Notes: generated by a model from the sequence alone, not told the origin. A stretch of DNA of 64,000 nucleotides from Paralvinella palmiformis (GCA_025642065.1 JAODUP010000032.1:729501-793500); one strand, 5' to 3'. Positions 13,350 to 25,075 are shown, counted from the first letter of the stretch. Program-made: numbers and translations.

Positions 13350-13556
13350 TATACAGGGTTTTTTTAACGTCTCCCTTTATTTTTTAAATAATTCAGTGGA
13401 GACGGCAGCGCTATTTAACGTGGTCAGCTACCCACGGTGTAGTGAGCCGAGAAATTAATCCCTGGAAAATTTTCGACCTCTTACGGGGTTCAAACCAGCG
13501 ACTGTTGGCACCAAGTGCCAGGTGCTTAACCGCTAGGCCACCGGAGCTCACTAATC
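13350..13556 (-). mobile_element. SINE-B copy, minus strand
   Basis: On the minus strand the head GCTCCGGTGGCCTAGCGGTT and AAGCACCTGGC is a good tRNA-like A-box region. It is followed by GGTTTGAACCCCG, a B-box, and a body that ends near a TTTAAAAAATAAAGGGAGAC segment. A second copy lies inside the LINE at 51,645-51,955. The two share the body through AATTAATTTCTCGGCTCAC-like sequence. It is clearly distinct from SINE-A. Confidence 0.75.
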
Positions 13557-14465
13557 AGCAAGATGCCACCTCACTTGTTATATAGCCTGGGAAAACCCTG
13601 CACGAGGCAATAATATTCTGATCCAACCTTCCCAAAATGGAAATCCATTTTAAACTGGAAAAGTTTCATACATGTACAGGTAGTGTAAAGACTGTGTGGG
13701 AAAGCTGTAGTTTTGTCTTTCAATGGCTAGAATATGACTGTTACCAGTCCAAAGCTCATCAATGTTACTAATTCTCTGATTGCCCCGATTTCTCAGGATG
13801 GATGGAAAAATACCCTAAATTCGAAACCTAAATGATATATCATATAGTTAGTAAACGCAAAGGCTAGAGAACATAGATATAAATCACTAGACCTAGCGTA
13901 AAGCCACTAAAGGTGTAGTAAAGGACCAAAAGGGTCTACCTCTAAGGGGTAAGGGCGGCATAACGCGAACATAATAATTAACAGAACATCAGTGATATAA
14001 TCGTGACTGCTGCTTTAAATATTGGGTGGAACAACATGTTAAAAGTAAATCACATCCCTTACATACTGTCTAGGACTTCTCATAAACCTCTTACGAACCG
14101 ACCGCGCTTTTGTTAAAAACTTAGATCTACAAAACCCAGAAAACCTGCATCGCATATGGGCAATTAACAAAATAAAATTAGATAGGGCTTTAGTGCATTT
14201 ACAGACGCTGTGTTTATCATTTGGCCTTATAAACGAGTTTGTCTCGACTATACTCACGCTGAAATCAAATATGTAGTTTCAGAGAAAAAATATTCTGCTG
14301 TCAGCGTCTTTCTAACATTACATCAACAGAATGTCAAAGAATACAGTAAAAACGAAAATAAACTGTACATTTCGTCCTTGCCTTTTATCCCCTTCTCCAA
14401 CTCCCGCATGTTTACCTCATCGTTCTAAGTCAGGCGTATATCATTGGCGTACATCGTGACCGAAA
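13557..14465. other. Intergenic, nothing recognised
   Basis: Base composition is less AT-rich than the first 13 kb, but open frames on both strands are short and overlap without domain content. No RNA gene was recognised. Confidence 0.5.
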
Positions 14466-14467
14466 TG

Positions 14468-14511
<44 letters not shown>
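14468..14511. repeat. (TA)n microsatellite
   Basis: A pure AT tract of about 22 units. A CA tract follows at 14,640-14,662. Confidence 0.95.
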
Positions 14512-14512
<1 letters not shown>

Positions 14513-14639
14513 CAGATAAACTAATTTAATTTTAATTCGTATTTAAATATTTTAGTCACCAAGTAAAATCGGATTTTAGTTCACCAAATGAATGTAGGTG
14601 AATATAGCCTATGATGTCTTTAATTATACTGTGATTGTC

Positions 14640-14662
14640 ACACACACACACACACACACACA
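14640..14662. repeat. (CA)n microsatellite
   Basis: An ACACAC tract of about 11 units followed by a CGCGCG-containing segment. Confidence 0.9.
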
Positions 14663-14751
14663 TCACGCGCGCTGACAGCCGTGACTATATCGTCATGAGA
14701 ACATTATTTCCTACTGTTCTTTTAATTTCCCAAGGCCGGTCAAAGCTACGG

Positions 14752-15045
14752 TATATAAATATAGAGCTGCAGGAAAACTGAAATATTAGAACACCGATGA
14801 TTTGGAAGATGTACATAATCCAACCTCTACTTTATAACCAGGCTGACTGGAATGTTTCGGACAGGAAATGATCACACTCAACGGCAACATTTTCCGTAGC
14901 GCAGTTCAGATGCCAGAGTTACCTAACTGTGTCTGCATGAATTTCATGCCCTGGCTTCCCTCAGCAGAGAGTTTCCCGCCGTCCATAAGGGACTGCTTCT
15001 TTAGCTTTGCCAGTGGTCCTACCGCTAAGGCTAAGGTTCCAGATA
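14752..15045. other. Possible exon or promoter island, strand unclear
   Basis: This stretch is richer in GC than its flanks and is open on both strands. On the plus strand a TATATAAATA box at 14,752 precedes a frame starting at 14,868. On the minus strand a frame covering 15,136-14,906 contains KLSAEGSQGMKFMQTQLG followed by a GTAACT splice-donor-like site. GMKFMQ recalls the MKFMQ motif near the N-terminus of MPP6/MPHOSPH6 proteins, but the match is too short to name it. Coding status is uncertain, and the right part is overrun by the repeat starting near 15,030. Confidence 0.25.
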
Positions 15046-15335
15046 TACACGGTATGCGAGTGCAAATGCGCCCCCCCAAACAAAAAAAAATGGCCGCGCA
15101 TGATTCTATATGTACGGCTGCGTATGCAATTTGCAAATGCGAAAAAAATATAGATCACTCCATGTAGCAATTCGTGCGAATGCGAATCTGAGCACAGATT
15201 GGACGGTTGAATCCTGAATTTGAAGATCCACTCAGGCTTTCCCAAGGAAAATAAATCATAAGCTGTCCGAAAACGCATGAATATTCGTTTATATGGAAAC
15301 TATATGGTTTATGGAATCTTAGCTTTAGAAGTAGG
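15030..15335. mobile_element. Short inverted-terminus element (GATTCCATATA family)
   Basis: The left end GGCTAAGGTTCCAGATATAC and the right end TATGGAATCTTAGCTTTA are inverted relatives. The same termini and an internal block (TAGCAATTCGTGCGAATGCG, then GGACGGTTGAATCCTGAATT) recur at 37,185-37,425 and 37,490-37,762. It is therefore a dispersed non-autonomous element. See the Harbinger fragment at 36,800-36,940 for a possible source of transposase. Confidence 0.6.
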
Positions 15336-15384
15336 ACTCACCCGTTGTCAGTCACCCGATCACTGCTGATGTATGACGGTCCAT

Positions 15385-15441
15385 CTGTGTGTGTGTGTGT
15401 GTGTGTGTATGTGCGTGCGTGCGTCTTTCCCTGTATGTGTG

Positions 15442-15499
<58 letters not shown>

Positions 15500-15575
15500 A
15501 GAGATATATATATATATATATAAAAATATATATATATATGGTGTGTGTGTGTTTGTGTGTGTGTGTGTGCATGTG
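15385..15575. repeat. Compound (TG)n-(TA)n-(TG)n microsatellite
   Basis: A TG run, a TGCG run, a long TA run broken by GTATAT and AAGAGATA, a second TA run and a closing TG run make up about 190 bases of alternating purine-pyrimidine DNA. The frames called through it are repeat artefacts. Confidence 0.95.
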
Positions 15576-15579
15576 TCAT

Positions 15580-16880
15580 TTTGATCCTTTTTGTACTTTA
15601 CATACAGTTATTTGTATTTTAATTTTAATAACATTTAAAAAAAATCGATATGCTGTTTTTTAAATGCATCACAGCAAGTGTGAACAACAGCAAGTGTGGC
15701 TGAGCAGCAATAAAACAGATCAATTTCATAGAATTGCATATATAATCGACATGTTTGCTTTAGCAGTGACAATGCGTGGTATATTACGAAAGAAAGTGCA
15801 TGATGTGAATTCTAGTACCTTATGCTTGCCATTTTTCAATAGCTAGTTCATACCTTTTATTGCAGATATATTATGTAATAATATTGTATTGTTATTGTTT
15901 CTTTTATTGTTTGGACGATTCGCTTTCTTCCCGTTTGTTTATATCTGTTGGTGCGTGGTATTGTGGTATTATATACTGGAGTACGTCGTGTGGCTCAATA
16001 CCTCTCACTTCAGCACTCGGGGTTTCTGTTAGGGTGACCTCATCCCTTAGTCCATATCAGTCTAGCCTCTATATCCATTGACCAGTCCCGCTTGGGTGTC
16101 GCTAATGGAAGCCAACGCTCCTGCTGGCATGCATCTCTCTGGATCACTGAAACATTCAAGTCCCCTTCATCAAGTCAAGGGAGTGACTACACGGGGGGGG
16201 GGGGTTAGTACGGTTTGATCATTACCGTCAGTTTAATTTACAAAAAGGCAAGTTTTAGCTACACTCCCAACATATTCACGTTTAAAATAAGGACAAGTTA
16301 ACCATTAATGATGTAAGAATAGTGTTAGCCAGACCACCGTCCAGTTGCAACTGGACGGACACACATTGAAGTGGATGGTTAGAAGATTCATCGGACGGCC
16401 ATTACGTAATGTTTAAAAACTGCATCATTTTCACTTAATCGCCCAGTTTTCTAGGAGAGTTCGTATAATTTCAGAACGTTTACACTCGGACGTTTAATTT
16501 CCTGGCTAATACACTAGATGTAAGATAATGAGTGAGATGAGGTAAACATTCTAAGATTTGATATCAATGTAGCATAATAGCTAACGATAATGGTTGCAAA
16601 TTAAAATATAAAAAAAATCAATACCTAACAGCTGATTAAACGAAGAAAACGAAATAGCGGTGTATATATAGCTGTTAAGTTATAAAGAAGAAAACAAGCT
16701 TACAATACATATCAAGTTCATGTTTGTTAATAATCTGTTCGTTGATCATATTTTATTATCATATTAATTACTATTTTAATGTGTTGTTTTGGCTATTTTA
16801 TGACGCACGCACGCACGCATGCGCGCTGTCGTTCTTTGGATTAATACAGGGGAACTGGAACAATCGCTTAATATAATCAA
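15580..16880. other. Intergenic, nothing coding recognised
   Basis: It contains a poly-G run (about 16,193-16,204) and the 22-base perfect palindrome at 16,337-16,358. No gene or element end could be supported. Confidence 0.5.
16337..16358. repeat. 22-bp perfect palindrome
   Basis: Eleven bases (CCGTCCAGTTG) are followed directly by their exact reverse complement, with no spacer. It is much less AT-rich than the surroundings. It may be a dimeric factor site or the remnant centre of an inverted repeat; nothing shows which. Confidence 0.9.
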
Positions 16881-16883
16881 CTC

Positions 16884-16884
16884 T

Positions 16885-16943
<59 letters not shown>

Positions 16944-16967
16944 AGAGAGAGGATACCCCCCCCCCCA
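16884..16967. repeat. (CT)n(TG)n(AG)n compound tract plus C-run
   Basis: A (CT) run of about 12 units, a (TG) run of about 8 and an (AG) run of about 12 follow one another. The outer two are complementary, so the tract can fold as a hairpin with a TG loop. A run of about 12 C follows at 16,956. Confidence 0.95.
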
Positions 16968-17775
16968 TATGTCAGTTCGATATCACCTACATGAACAAAT
17001 TACGGCTTATAAGCTCTGCTATATTTAGCCTACAGTTCAGCTTGATGGAGTGCAAATAGAAATGATTTATATAAAGCTCGAGTAGCAGATAAACCATCAA
17101 TATCTCTATCGTCGATAACAACAATAAACAACAAGTGACGTAGCTATGTGAAGATCCATGGCTGTACCAACAGACAAGATTAGCGTACATCGAACTATGA
17201 CTCGACATTTTATGATCTCCTTCGGAAATCATTACATGTCCCATGGATCTGTGGCACCTACTTGGCACATAAGATTAGCTCCCAACTTTGCTTTGGTTTC
17301 ATCAGACGTTGAGCTTATATGAGCTGATAAGTTCCGTAAATTGACGGTCTCCTAGCTGGTGCCTGCCTGCGCCTGCCTTATGGATAATCTGCCCCTCGAC
17401 ACACTGAAATGGATATAAAAATATATAATATTCTTTGATGTTACTTTCCATTCGTCTAATGTCCAGAAAACGGAGAGGTGCAGCGAGTTGTAAAACTGTA
17501 TTCTGGTCTCTTTTATCGGAAGTCCGTAATTCAAACCACTTCACTTCTTTTTTGAAGGATCAAGCTAAATTCTGTTTTCTTGCCAATTAATACATCATCT
17601 GACATTTTACTATTCAGTTATATGGATGCACTTTTAAAAACTTCACTACTTATCTACCGTTCATATTGTGTTCTTTTTCGATATTTTGTTTTATTCTCGA
17701 TATTTCGATGTTTTTATGATCCTATTTTTTCGTGCACTGTTTGGCTACGTTTAACACCATAGCTCTTGGTGATGC
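16968..17775. other. Intergenic, nothing recognised
   Basis: Open frames on both strands reach 93 codons but overlap one another and show no domain, repeat or splice context. Confidence 0.45.
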
Positions 17776-17965
17776 CGGGCGCCTCCGTAGTCTAGCGGTA
17801 GCGTGTTGGACCACAGATCGCCACCATCCGTGTTCGAATCTCTGTGTGGTCATATCTGAACGTAGTTTCATCTTTGACTTCGCTTCATTACCTTTGGAGG
17901 TCGCTCGATCCATTTAACCTACCATGTGCACAAAAGTGGCCGTAAAACATCAATCATCATCATCT
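17776..17965 (+). mobile_element. SINE-A, best-preserved copy
   Basis: A tRNA-derived SINE. The head GCCTCCGTAGTCTAGCGGTA is a strong A-box region; GTGTTCGAATCTC is the B-box 36 bases on. The body contains TTTCATCTTTGACTTCGCTT and CATTACCTTTGGAGGTCGCT, then ACCATGTGCACAAAAGTGGC, and ends with an (ATC)n tail. This copy serves as the reference for the copies at 4,493, 7,203, 12,043, 18,525, 20,000 and 28,245. Transcription would be by RNA polymerase III; mobilisation would need a LINE partner. Confidence 0.85.
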
Positions 17966-18117
17966 TGATGATGCCAACTAGTCCACCTGCGATCTAGTCT
18001 TTGAAAGTCTAGAAGTCGGTTGAATTTGAAAGAAACGATGTTTCTTAACCAAAATAGCATCTCACCGAATTTAATTATTATCAGTCAATAAATTCGTCAA
18101 TATAATATTGCTAATTG

Positions 18118-18460
18118 TAATAATAATAATGTTTTATATAGCGCCTTATTCCACTTAAATTACTAGGTGCTTTACATTTAAAACATAATTAAAACGCGTT
18201 CTAAGCTCATATAGCACAAACACATTTTACAAACAAATAACTGCCTATATATCATAAATAAGCCCATTTAAATAGGTGGGTTTTAAAAACAGTATAAAAT
18301 ATTTATTTTCTTGCTACAAGCTTAATATGATTTGGCAAGTTATTCCACAGTCTAAGATTTCTCTCCCTACATTGCTGAATGGCTTTTTGGTATCGTCAAA
18401 ATTAAGTGCTGTTCTACTCGGTACTTTGAATATGTGAAAAGGACCCACAGTGATCTGAAT
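18118..18460 (-). mobile_element. LINE 3' end fragment
   Basis: It begins TTTATATAGCGCCTTATTCC and runs through AGGTGCTTTACATTT to a GTGGGTTTTAAAAACAGTAT segment and GGCAAGTTATTCCACAGTCT. The same order of blocks (GCGCTTT, GGTGTGTTTTTAGAACAG, GGCAACCTATTCACAAAGTT) occurs downstream of the LINE reverse transcriptase at 50,290-50,540 and at 44,512-44,740. This is therefore the antisense 3' untranslated end of the same or a related LINE. Confidence 0.6.
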
Positions 18461-18524
18461 AATTACGCCATAGCACTAAAGTACACGCGCACATACGGTG
18501 TGGAAACACTGTTATAACTTAGAG

Positions 18525-18665
18525 TGATGATGTTGTGTACATGGTAGGCTAAATCGGCTGAGCGACCTCCAAAGGTAATGAAGCGAGATGCCGAGATTCG
18601 AACTCAGGTGGTTGTGATTTGTGGGGTCTAACGCGCTATCAACTAGACCACGGAGGCGCCCTTAT
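18525..18665 (-). mobile_element. SINE-A copy, minus strand
   Basis: The reverse complement starts GGCGCCTCCGTGGTCTAGTT, keeps the B-box GAGTTCGAATCTCGG, and runs to TTAGCCTACCATGTACACAA. Part of the mid-body TTTCATCTTTGA block is deleted. Confidence 0.8.
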
Positions 18666-18669
18666 AACG

Positions 18670-19995
18670 TAGAGCCAGCGCTGAAATATCAAAATAGCTC
18701 TTTATAATATCTGTTCCCCGTCACTTGAATTGAGAGGCTCAGTAGCATGTTTTGCTCGAGACCCGTAAGTACACATGCGTTGACCTCACTGCTCCGCATA
18801 AAGAACTTTGTTGGTATTATTTTTTTTAACCTTTTCTTCAAATATTTATATACACACATTTGTTTACAAAGTCAGCATGAAATAAAAATATGCGTCAAAT
18901 TTTAGTATTTTTCACTTCATAGTTGTTGTGTATATATTTCATAGCGATGAATGTTCTAATAACATTTTCCCGGAATGCATAAAAAATAATAGCCACTTTA
19001 TACAACATCGGGCTCTCAAGTTCGCCTTCAGTTTTATTTAAATTGGAACATCGTCACAAGTATGCTATAAACCTGTTTGCACAATCCTAGTCATAAACGA
19101 GAATAATATATGGCACGAACGTGATGTACCGGTACAATGGCAGATTGAAAACAAAACTGCCTGTCTGTCACATCAGATAATTTGATAAACACTGATGTAG
19201 ATAATATTGTCCGTTCTGTGGAGATCAATGTTAAAGAGAAATGGCGTCTGAGTACATATACATATGTAGATGTGTGAGTGCATGGGTTTGTATGGGCTTT
19301 TATTATCAAAACATGTGTTTTTAGATGTAGGTATATACACAGTGACAGCTACCCCCCCCCCAACACACACACACGCGCGCGCGCACACACACATACACTT
19401 AGAACGGATATAAGAGGCTAGCAATCTAGAAGCTAAAAGAGTTTATATTCCGAGTTGTATTTGGTTTAATTCAACGTTTACATGTACTACAATAGTAGTA
19501 AAGCAGAGCATAGAAATCTCATTATCAGTGTTATATTTAATACTATTGTAATTATTTTATTGTGTTAGCGTTTTTAGCTGTATTAATTGTTTTCAGCTTT
19601 AGGCCTATTTGTCTATTTTTTGGTGTTTCCTTTTCTCGATCTACTTAAGTTCATTTTGATTTGTTTTTAATTCCTTCATTTAAGAATTTTGTAATGGTGT
19701 TCTTTAAAAAATATGGTTGCTGTATTCGGGTTCTCTAATTCGGGATTTGTCTGTCAAATGGACCATATTAAGGAAACATATTGAACCGCATTCAATATGT
19801 CTGCCACATTTATCTGTTTCAGTAACCTAGCTGATTCTCTACAATTAAACAAGTAATTATCACATTTCAAATATCTCTTAGATTCCATGAATAAACAGAC
19901 AAGTGCTAATCGATCTGTTAGTGTATATAGACGAAGAAATGAAACAAAATTGCCAAATAGCTGCTTCTAACACGTGTGAAACTCAAAGCTCATAT
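18670..19995. other. Intergenic, nothing recognised
   Basis: Only a C-run/(CA)n/(CG)n compound tract (19,351-19,396) stands out. The frames over it are low-complexity artefacts. Confidence 0.5.
19351..19396. repeat. C10-(CA)n-(CG)n-(CA)n tract
   Basis: A C-run followed by CA, CG and CA dinucleotide runs. The CG part is notable in otherwise AT-rich DNA and is a candidate Z-DNA-forming tract. Confidence 0.9.
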
Positions 19996-19999
19996 CAGC

Positions 20000-20165
20000 G
20001 TCTCCGTGGTCTAATTTGTAACGCGATTGACCACGAATCACTATCACCTGAGTATGAATCTCGGCTTGGGCATATCTGAAGGGTGTTTCATCTTTATCTT
20101 CGCTTCATTACCTTTGGAGATCGCTTAGCCTATTTAGTCTACCATGTGCACAAAAGTGGCCATCT
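20000..20165 (+). mobile_element. SINE-A copy, plus strand
   Basis: The head GTCTCCGTGGTCTAATTTGT, the B-box-like GAGTATGAATCTCGG, the body TTTCATCTTTATCTTCGCTT and the tail ACCATGTGCACAAAAGTGGC are all present. The A-box is mutated and the (ATC)n end is lost. Confidence 0.8.
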
Positions 20166-20274
20166 ACTCATATCAGCACGAGAAGCCCATTGGAAAGCTT
20201 TACCCTCGGATAATTCCATTATGGGACTGAACACTAGGATGTACACAGGTAATATATATAATATATATATATAC

Positions 20275-20330
20275 TATGTGACATTTATACAGCGCCCTAT
20301 TCAGCTCTAAGGTGCTTTATGGTTTTATTA
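20275..20330 (-). mobile_element. LINE 3' terminal scrap
   Basis: The short segment CATTTATACAGCGCCCTATT followed by AAGGTGCTTTATGG matches the terminal 50 bases of the LINE 3' ends at 18,118 and 44,512. Confidence 0.45.
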
Positions 20331-20334
20331 TCCC

Positions 20335-22590
20335 TAACTCAGACCTGTTCCAATCCAGCAAACTTCTCAACTATTAAGGGAGCATACAACGCATTATAGG
20401 CGTGAACAATTTCGTAAAATGTTTAATTTTTAATCACTTTATATTCAAACTTATATGTCCAGGATATATACTAACTGAAAACTATGTGCTCGACGGGTCG
20501 TGTGCCATAATGCTCATAACGCCAACTTTAGTCCTTGCTGTTATACGAAGTTAGTTTTTGGCATGATTATAACAGATCCGGAACATTGACGTTTAAGGTT
20601 AAAATGGCGGAAATATTCCGGTATTATCGCTCAGCGGACCCCCTATAAATCACACAATGCAAAGCTCGTCTGGTTTGTTTTGTGACGTCATCATGCTTCA
20701 GGCTTATTATCCAACTCATTTCGTTACTTCTCGTTACTATATCCTCTCTGCAAATGTATATATAAAACTCTTTATCCACAAACATGTACCATATATATTC
20801 CGTGACTTAATTAAGCCCCAATTAAACAACGCCGTAAGTAAACTGCTTCATTTGTCATTATAGAGACAGATAAAGAAGTATTGCATAGTATTGTCAATTG
20901 TCATTATATAAAAACCTAATAATATTGCCGTCTGGTAATATTTATGCACACCAGGTACAGCATAAAGATATATAAATTATTTCTACTTATGTTAATTAAT
21001 CTAGTTATGGATTAAAGCAAGACAGTTTTAGTCGTCAACTAACAACGTTAAGTATCATAGATCAACTAATGGTTTACCAAAAGCCTCTGAGTGTGTGTGT
21101 GCAAATAACATAGATTAGGTGTTAAGTTCCTATTTAAATTTTTATGATACATTTTTTTCCATTTCAGTTGTAAAATATAAACCAACAGAAAAATTATAAA
21201 TGTGAGAAAATATACCCAATACGTTTAATTAGATCGTTCCCTATATGCTCCCGAAAGGAATGGTGTTCTATTTCATTGTTGATAACCAACCACACAGAGA
21301 GAGTTGTATATAATTCTTGCCTAAGGAAGCTATGGTGTCACTTAACAACGTTTAGCAAATACAAACAATAGAACCCTTATTATCAGATTGCAAAAAACCT
21401 TAATGTTTTCGTTTACCAGGGACTCCAGACTTTGTAAGATGGGAAATGTTCAACATAATGACATGAATCATCACGTGATCGATCGCTGTAAGTTAATACC
21501 ACCATATTATCACTGTGTGTGGGTGTGTTCGTTACCTAAATATTATTTTCGTTGAATAAGTTAAACGTTTATCATAAGTTTAAACATGTGTCCCACGTCG
21601 TTACGCTTCCCCAAAACAACTTTTAAGCGGCTGTGTTCGAGTTTTGAACCTATGAATACGGACATTTATTGTGATGTGTGCATTATTATTATAATTTTGT
21701 GTGTGCAGATAATCTGTATTACTCCTGTCCTGTTATATGCCATCAAATATTTAATTGTCGTTTTATGCAAGTCCGTAGGTGTAGTCTAGTTCGGTTCAAA
21801 CACCAGAGACTGGGTTGTCGAACAGGCTAAATAGAACAATAGCTACGGTTAATTTCCCTCAACAAATCGCTTTAACAGCTATTTTAAATGGGATCCTTAC
21901 CGATGTAAAAATATTCTGTTTGTATTACTTCCATGGCTTATGCAACCAAAGACACAACAATAATTCACCCTGTTTATAAACCTGATTTTAGCAGTCTGCT
22001 TTCCCATTTGCTCCCACTGGAAGTTGGGACCTCTTTGCCATCAAATCGGCGGGCGTGCACGGTCTAGTTTTCTTTCAGGTCAGTGACTAAAATCATTATT
22101 AACAGGACTTGATATATGTTTCGTACTCAGATTAAAACCTTGACTTTGATTTAGAGATCAGTCTGTTTATATAGAAAATGTCCGAGGGATCAATCGAGAC
22201 ATATCAGCTTGAATGGCTAATTAAAGGAATTATAAGTAGTTCGATCACGTCAAATAAGCATAATGCATATATTTCAGTTGGCTAATATCAGAGGAATGGG
22301 AAAGCATGCCGGAAAAGTTTTATTCAGACACATAACGGCGTTGGACATATATAAACTGATGATAGACGTGACCATGCAGTTATTTTAACTGGGAAGGTCT
22401 TTATTCGAAATCAATCTAAATTAATAAATTATGAGGTGAACTCCGTTGGTTAATTGGTACATCGAATAAAATTCATAATTAAACGCGTTAAATGTACATA
22501 TGTATATAGTTGATACCCCTTACTAGATTAAGGTCACAGATTCCATTAAAAGGCTCGAAACTTTCCAAAAAATAATTTATCGGCTCGACA
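20335..22590. other. Intergenic, nothing recognised
   Basis: Mixed-composition DNA with a few short open frames on each strand. No domain, tRNA or transposon end was recognised. Confidence 0.5.
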
Positions 22591-22591
22591 C

Positions 22592-22658
22592 TATATATAT
22601 ATATATATATGGTGAATTAATGTTTATATAATGTGTATGTGTGTGTGTGTGTGTGTGT
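22592..22658. repeat. (TA)n and (TG)n microsatellites
   Basis: A TA tract at 22,592-22,611 and a TG tract at 22,632-22,658 are separated by 20 bases. Confidence 0.9.
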
Positions 22659-22965
22659 AGCCATGATGGCGTTGTGATTAATTGAATTCACTAGGACGAC
22701 AAAGATACTTTGTATGAAGACGTAATTAAAACACCCTATATATATAGCCGTCGGTGTAGCAGTGATTCAATAAAAATAAACTACGCTGCATGGATATATG
22801 TGTGCGTATATATGTACCAGGTTGTGTGCTATGATTATAGTTATATATGTGTGTTAAGGGGCACGCATAATATATGAAACGAAAGTAATCCAAACCTACA
22901 GCATTAATACAATTAAACAGTACGCATACAGTGTTGGTATGAGAGTAAGTCTGATGCAAGGTGTT

Positions 22966-23313
22966 TCATGCTGATATTGAGGACATCCTCCATATAAATA
23001 ACGCACACAACAACAACAACAACAACAACGTTATAGTAAATGCGCGGTACGCGTATCCAGTAAACATATCCTCAAGAAGGCAGTATCTAGGTCTGGACCA
23101 AGGTGCGCCTTGGCTACACCGTTCGATATCATAAAAAAGGTCGTCGTCTTCTATCAAGGTGCGCAATAAGCTAGCATACGTGTCGCCCAGCAGTGTAGAC
23201 GCATCGGCATTTTTCAGTGAATGAATGCCTAGTACTTTAACCTTAGATGACGTCAGACCATCGCCAGTCACATATGAATCATCTGGCCAACACCCGAAAT
23301 GGAGATTGCACAC
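22966..23313 (-). CDS. Hypothetical small membrane protein, uncertain
   Basis: A 115-codon minus-strand frame with more gene-like composition than its neighbours. Residues about 1-90 are mixed and acidic (IEDDDLFYDIE). Residues about 92-108 form a hydrophobic stretch, TITLLLLLLLCALFIW, that could be one membrane span. The leucine run is coded by a (CAA)n microsatellite read in antisense (23,008-23,030), so it may be accidental. The frame ends three residues after RMSS. No family is recognised and no splice partner was found. It lies 1.8 kb upstream of, and divergent from, the Tribbles coding start. Spurious is about as likely as real. Confidence 0.25.
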   Translation of the reverse strand: MCNLHFGCWPDDSYVTGDGLTSSKVKVLGIHSLKNADASTLLGDTYASLLRTLIEDDDLFYDIERCSQGAPWSRPRYCLLEDMFTGYAYRAFTITLLLLLLLCALFIWRMSSISA

Positions 23314-23319
23314 ACGTGC

Positions 23320-25075
23320 ATATTCGGGGCATTCCTCGGTGACGTTTGTTTACATGTCAACTAAACTCTTTGGGTAGACGTAAAGGGAGGATAAATGCGA
23401 AGTGATAGCTATCAAAAAACTTTTCATAATACAGAGCTACCAATTTAAGTGAAAAGATAACTGCTTCATTACCACTAAAAGGGGTCGGTGTAGGCAAGTA
23501 ATATGCATGAAAGTAGATTACAACTTTCGAAAAGAGCCACCATTATCTCTCCCCATTATGCGTTTCAGCGTGTGAGAACCTGTAGTTTTGTTGTCGTGCA
23601 TAACACCCTAATTAGCATTATCCTTACGCTGACAAATAGTTCCCATTATAATATTTAATTACACACTATTACCTGACCTTTCCCTTTATATTAAGCATTA
23701 TCATTTATAGCATATCTAGATTGAAATATGCGTTATGTGATAATTTAATTTCGTTCGTGAAAGAACTAACTATTTATGTGTTGCGTAGCATTCCTGGCGT
23801 AGGGATACAGCACCAGTGCTAAGTAGTTCCTCACCAGGTTTCTTTATTTTCCACACGTTGCACAACGATATGGCGGCCGGTGGTGATTGCTGAATTTGTG
23901 GGGAAAGGGATATTATAATCCAGCCCTTTCCCGGCCTACAAGCATATGAAGGAGATCAAGAGATACCCAGGCAAGTAGAGCAGTAACAGCTGAATGCATC
24001 AGTGGTGATTTAATACGACAGAACGAACGTAATACGGAGCCGTTCCCGGAAGTTGGGAGGTCACTTTCAAGAACGGTCACGAAAATTCTACGCAGTACCG
24101 GCCGGTGGACGAACATCGGTAGAAATCAGCTTTCGTCGTCGTAATTCGTAATCGTTCGATGCATTTTAGCGTGGAGAGCTTGAAGGGTATTTCTTGATTC
24201 GGTTTTCCTGAGCTTGGGGCCTGGTTGTTGTTTTCTTGTGGTGGAATCGTTGGACGTTTGTGCGGGCTGCGCCGTTTGTGTTGAAGAGAATCACGAGACC
24301 GTCGATTTGCAGTTTATTCGTCATTGTGCGTGGGAATCTCGAGACCGATACACGTATGAATGAATCATCTTTGAGACGTGTGTGTATGTTGCAATAACTT
24401 TCAAATTCCCGTGAACTGGATGATTGCTTCATCATACGATATCATCGTCACCGATCTTTATCTTAGTATGGACTAACCAGCGAATTTTCGAATATTAGCT
24501 GTTGGTGTTTTGCTGGTTTGGATGGCTTGGTTAATTTAGTAAATGAGCGACGCAGATAGTGAACTTTTTCATTTCCGTAAGTGCTTAGTAAACGTCGACT
24601 TCGTGTGTTTTTGTCGTGTCCAACACTCATTGTTCTTCGCTACGCCACCGCACGTGTCCATCGCCTTTGTTTAGTCATGTTTCATCATTATTCGTAATAC
24701 TGGCAGCATTACAGGCGTATAACCTGCAGAGCACATACCATTGCTTTGGTTGGCATCTCGTTCATCGCTGTATATTCAACCCGCGATTCTTCCATCATCT
24801 GAGTGACAGATAATCTGCTGTGGCATTTAAAGACAGATTAGATAAGATCAGTATATATCAGTTGAAAACACTTTACCAGTCTGTGATATCTTGTCATCCA
24901 CATTTCATCAGCCGTGCGCATTTTATGAAAGTGTGAATGAACAACAGTTACCAATTGCATCCTTAGTTACCAAGTGGACAGACCGCCTTGAGCACTAATA
25001 TATAATACATATAGGACAAAGGATCACACTGTAACTGGGGGATCTTTCTGCTGGTGAAGTAGGCAACTTGTCCCT
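23320..25075 (+). promoter_or_regulatory. Upstream region and presumed 5' UTR of Tribbles
   Basis: DNA from about 23,850 is richer in GC and CpG than the rest of the window and includes a GATATGGCGGCCGG element (YY1-like) at about 23,868. This fits a CpG-rich animal promoter and leader. No exact start site, TATA box or upstream intron can be fixed from sequence alone. Frames of up to 89 codons here overlap on opposite strands and look non-coding. Confidence 0.4.

Noticed and set aside
15352..15663. Overlapping frames of 70-96 codons on both strands
   Set aside because: They are translations of TG/TA microsatellites (Cys-Val, Tyr-Ile runs).
17776..17850. Functional tRNA gene
   Set aside because: A and B boxes are good, but the acceptor ends do not pair and the sequence continues into a repeated SINE body.
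24166..24435. 89-codon minus-strand frame upstream of Tribbles
   Set aside because: Lies in the CpG-rich presumed promoter/leader; no domain, start context or splice support.
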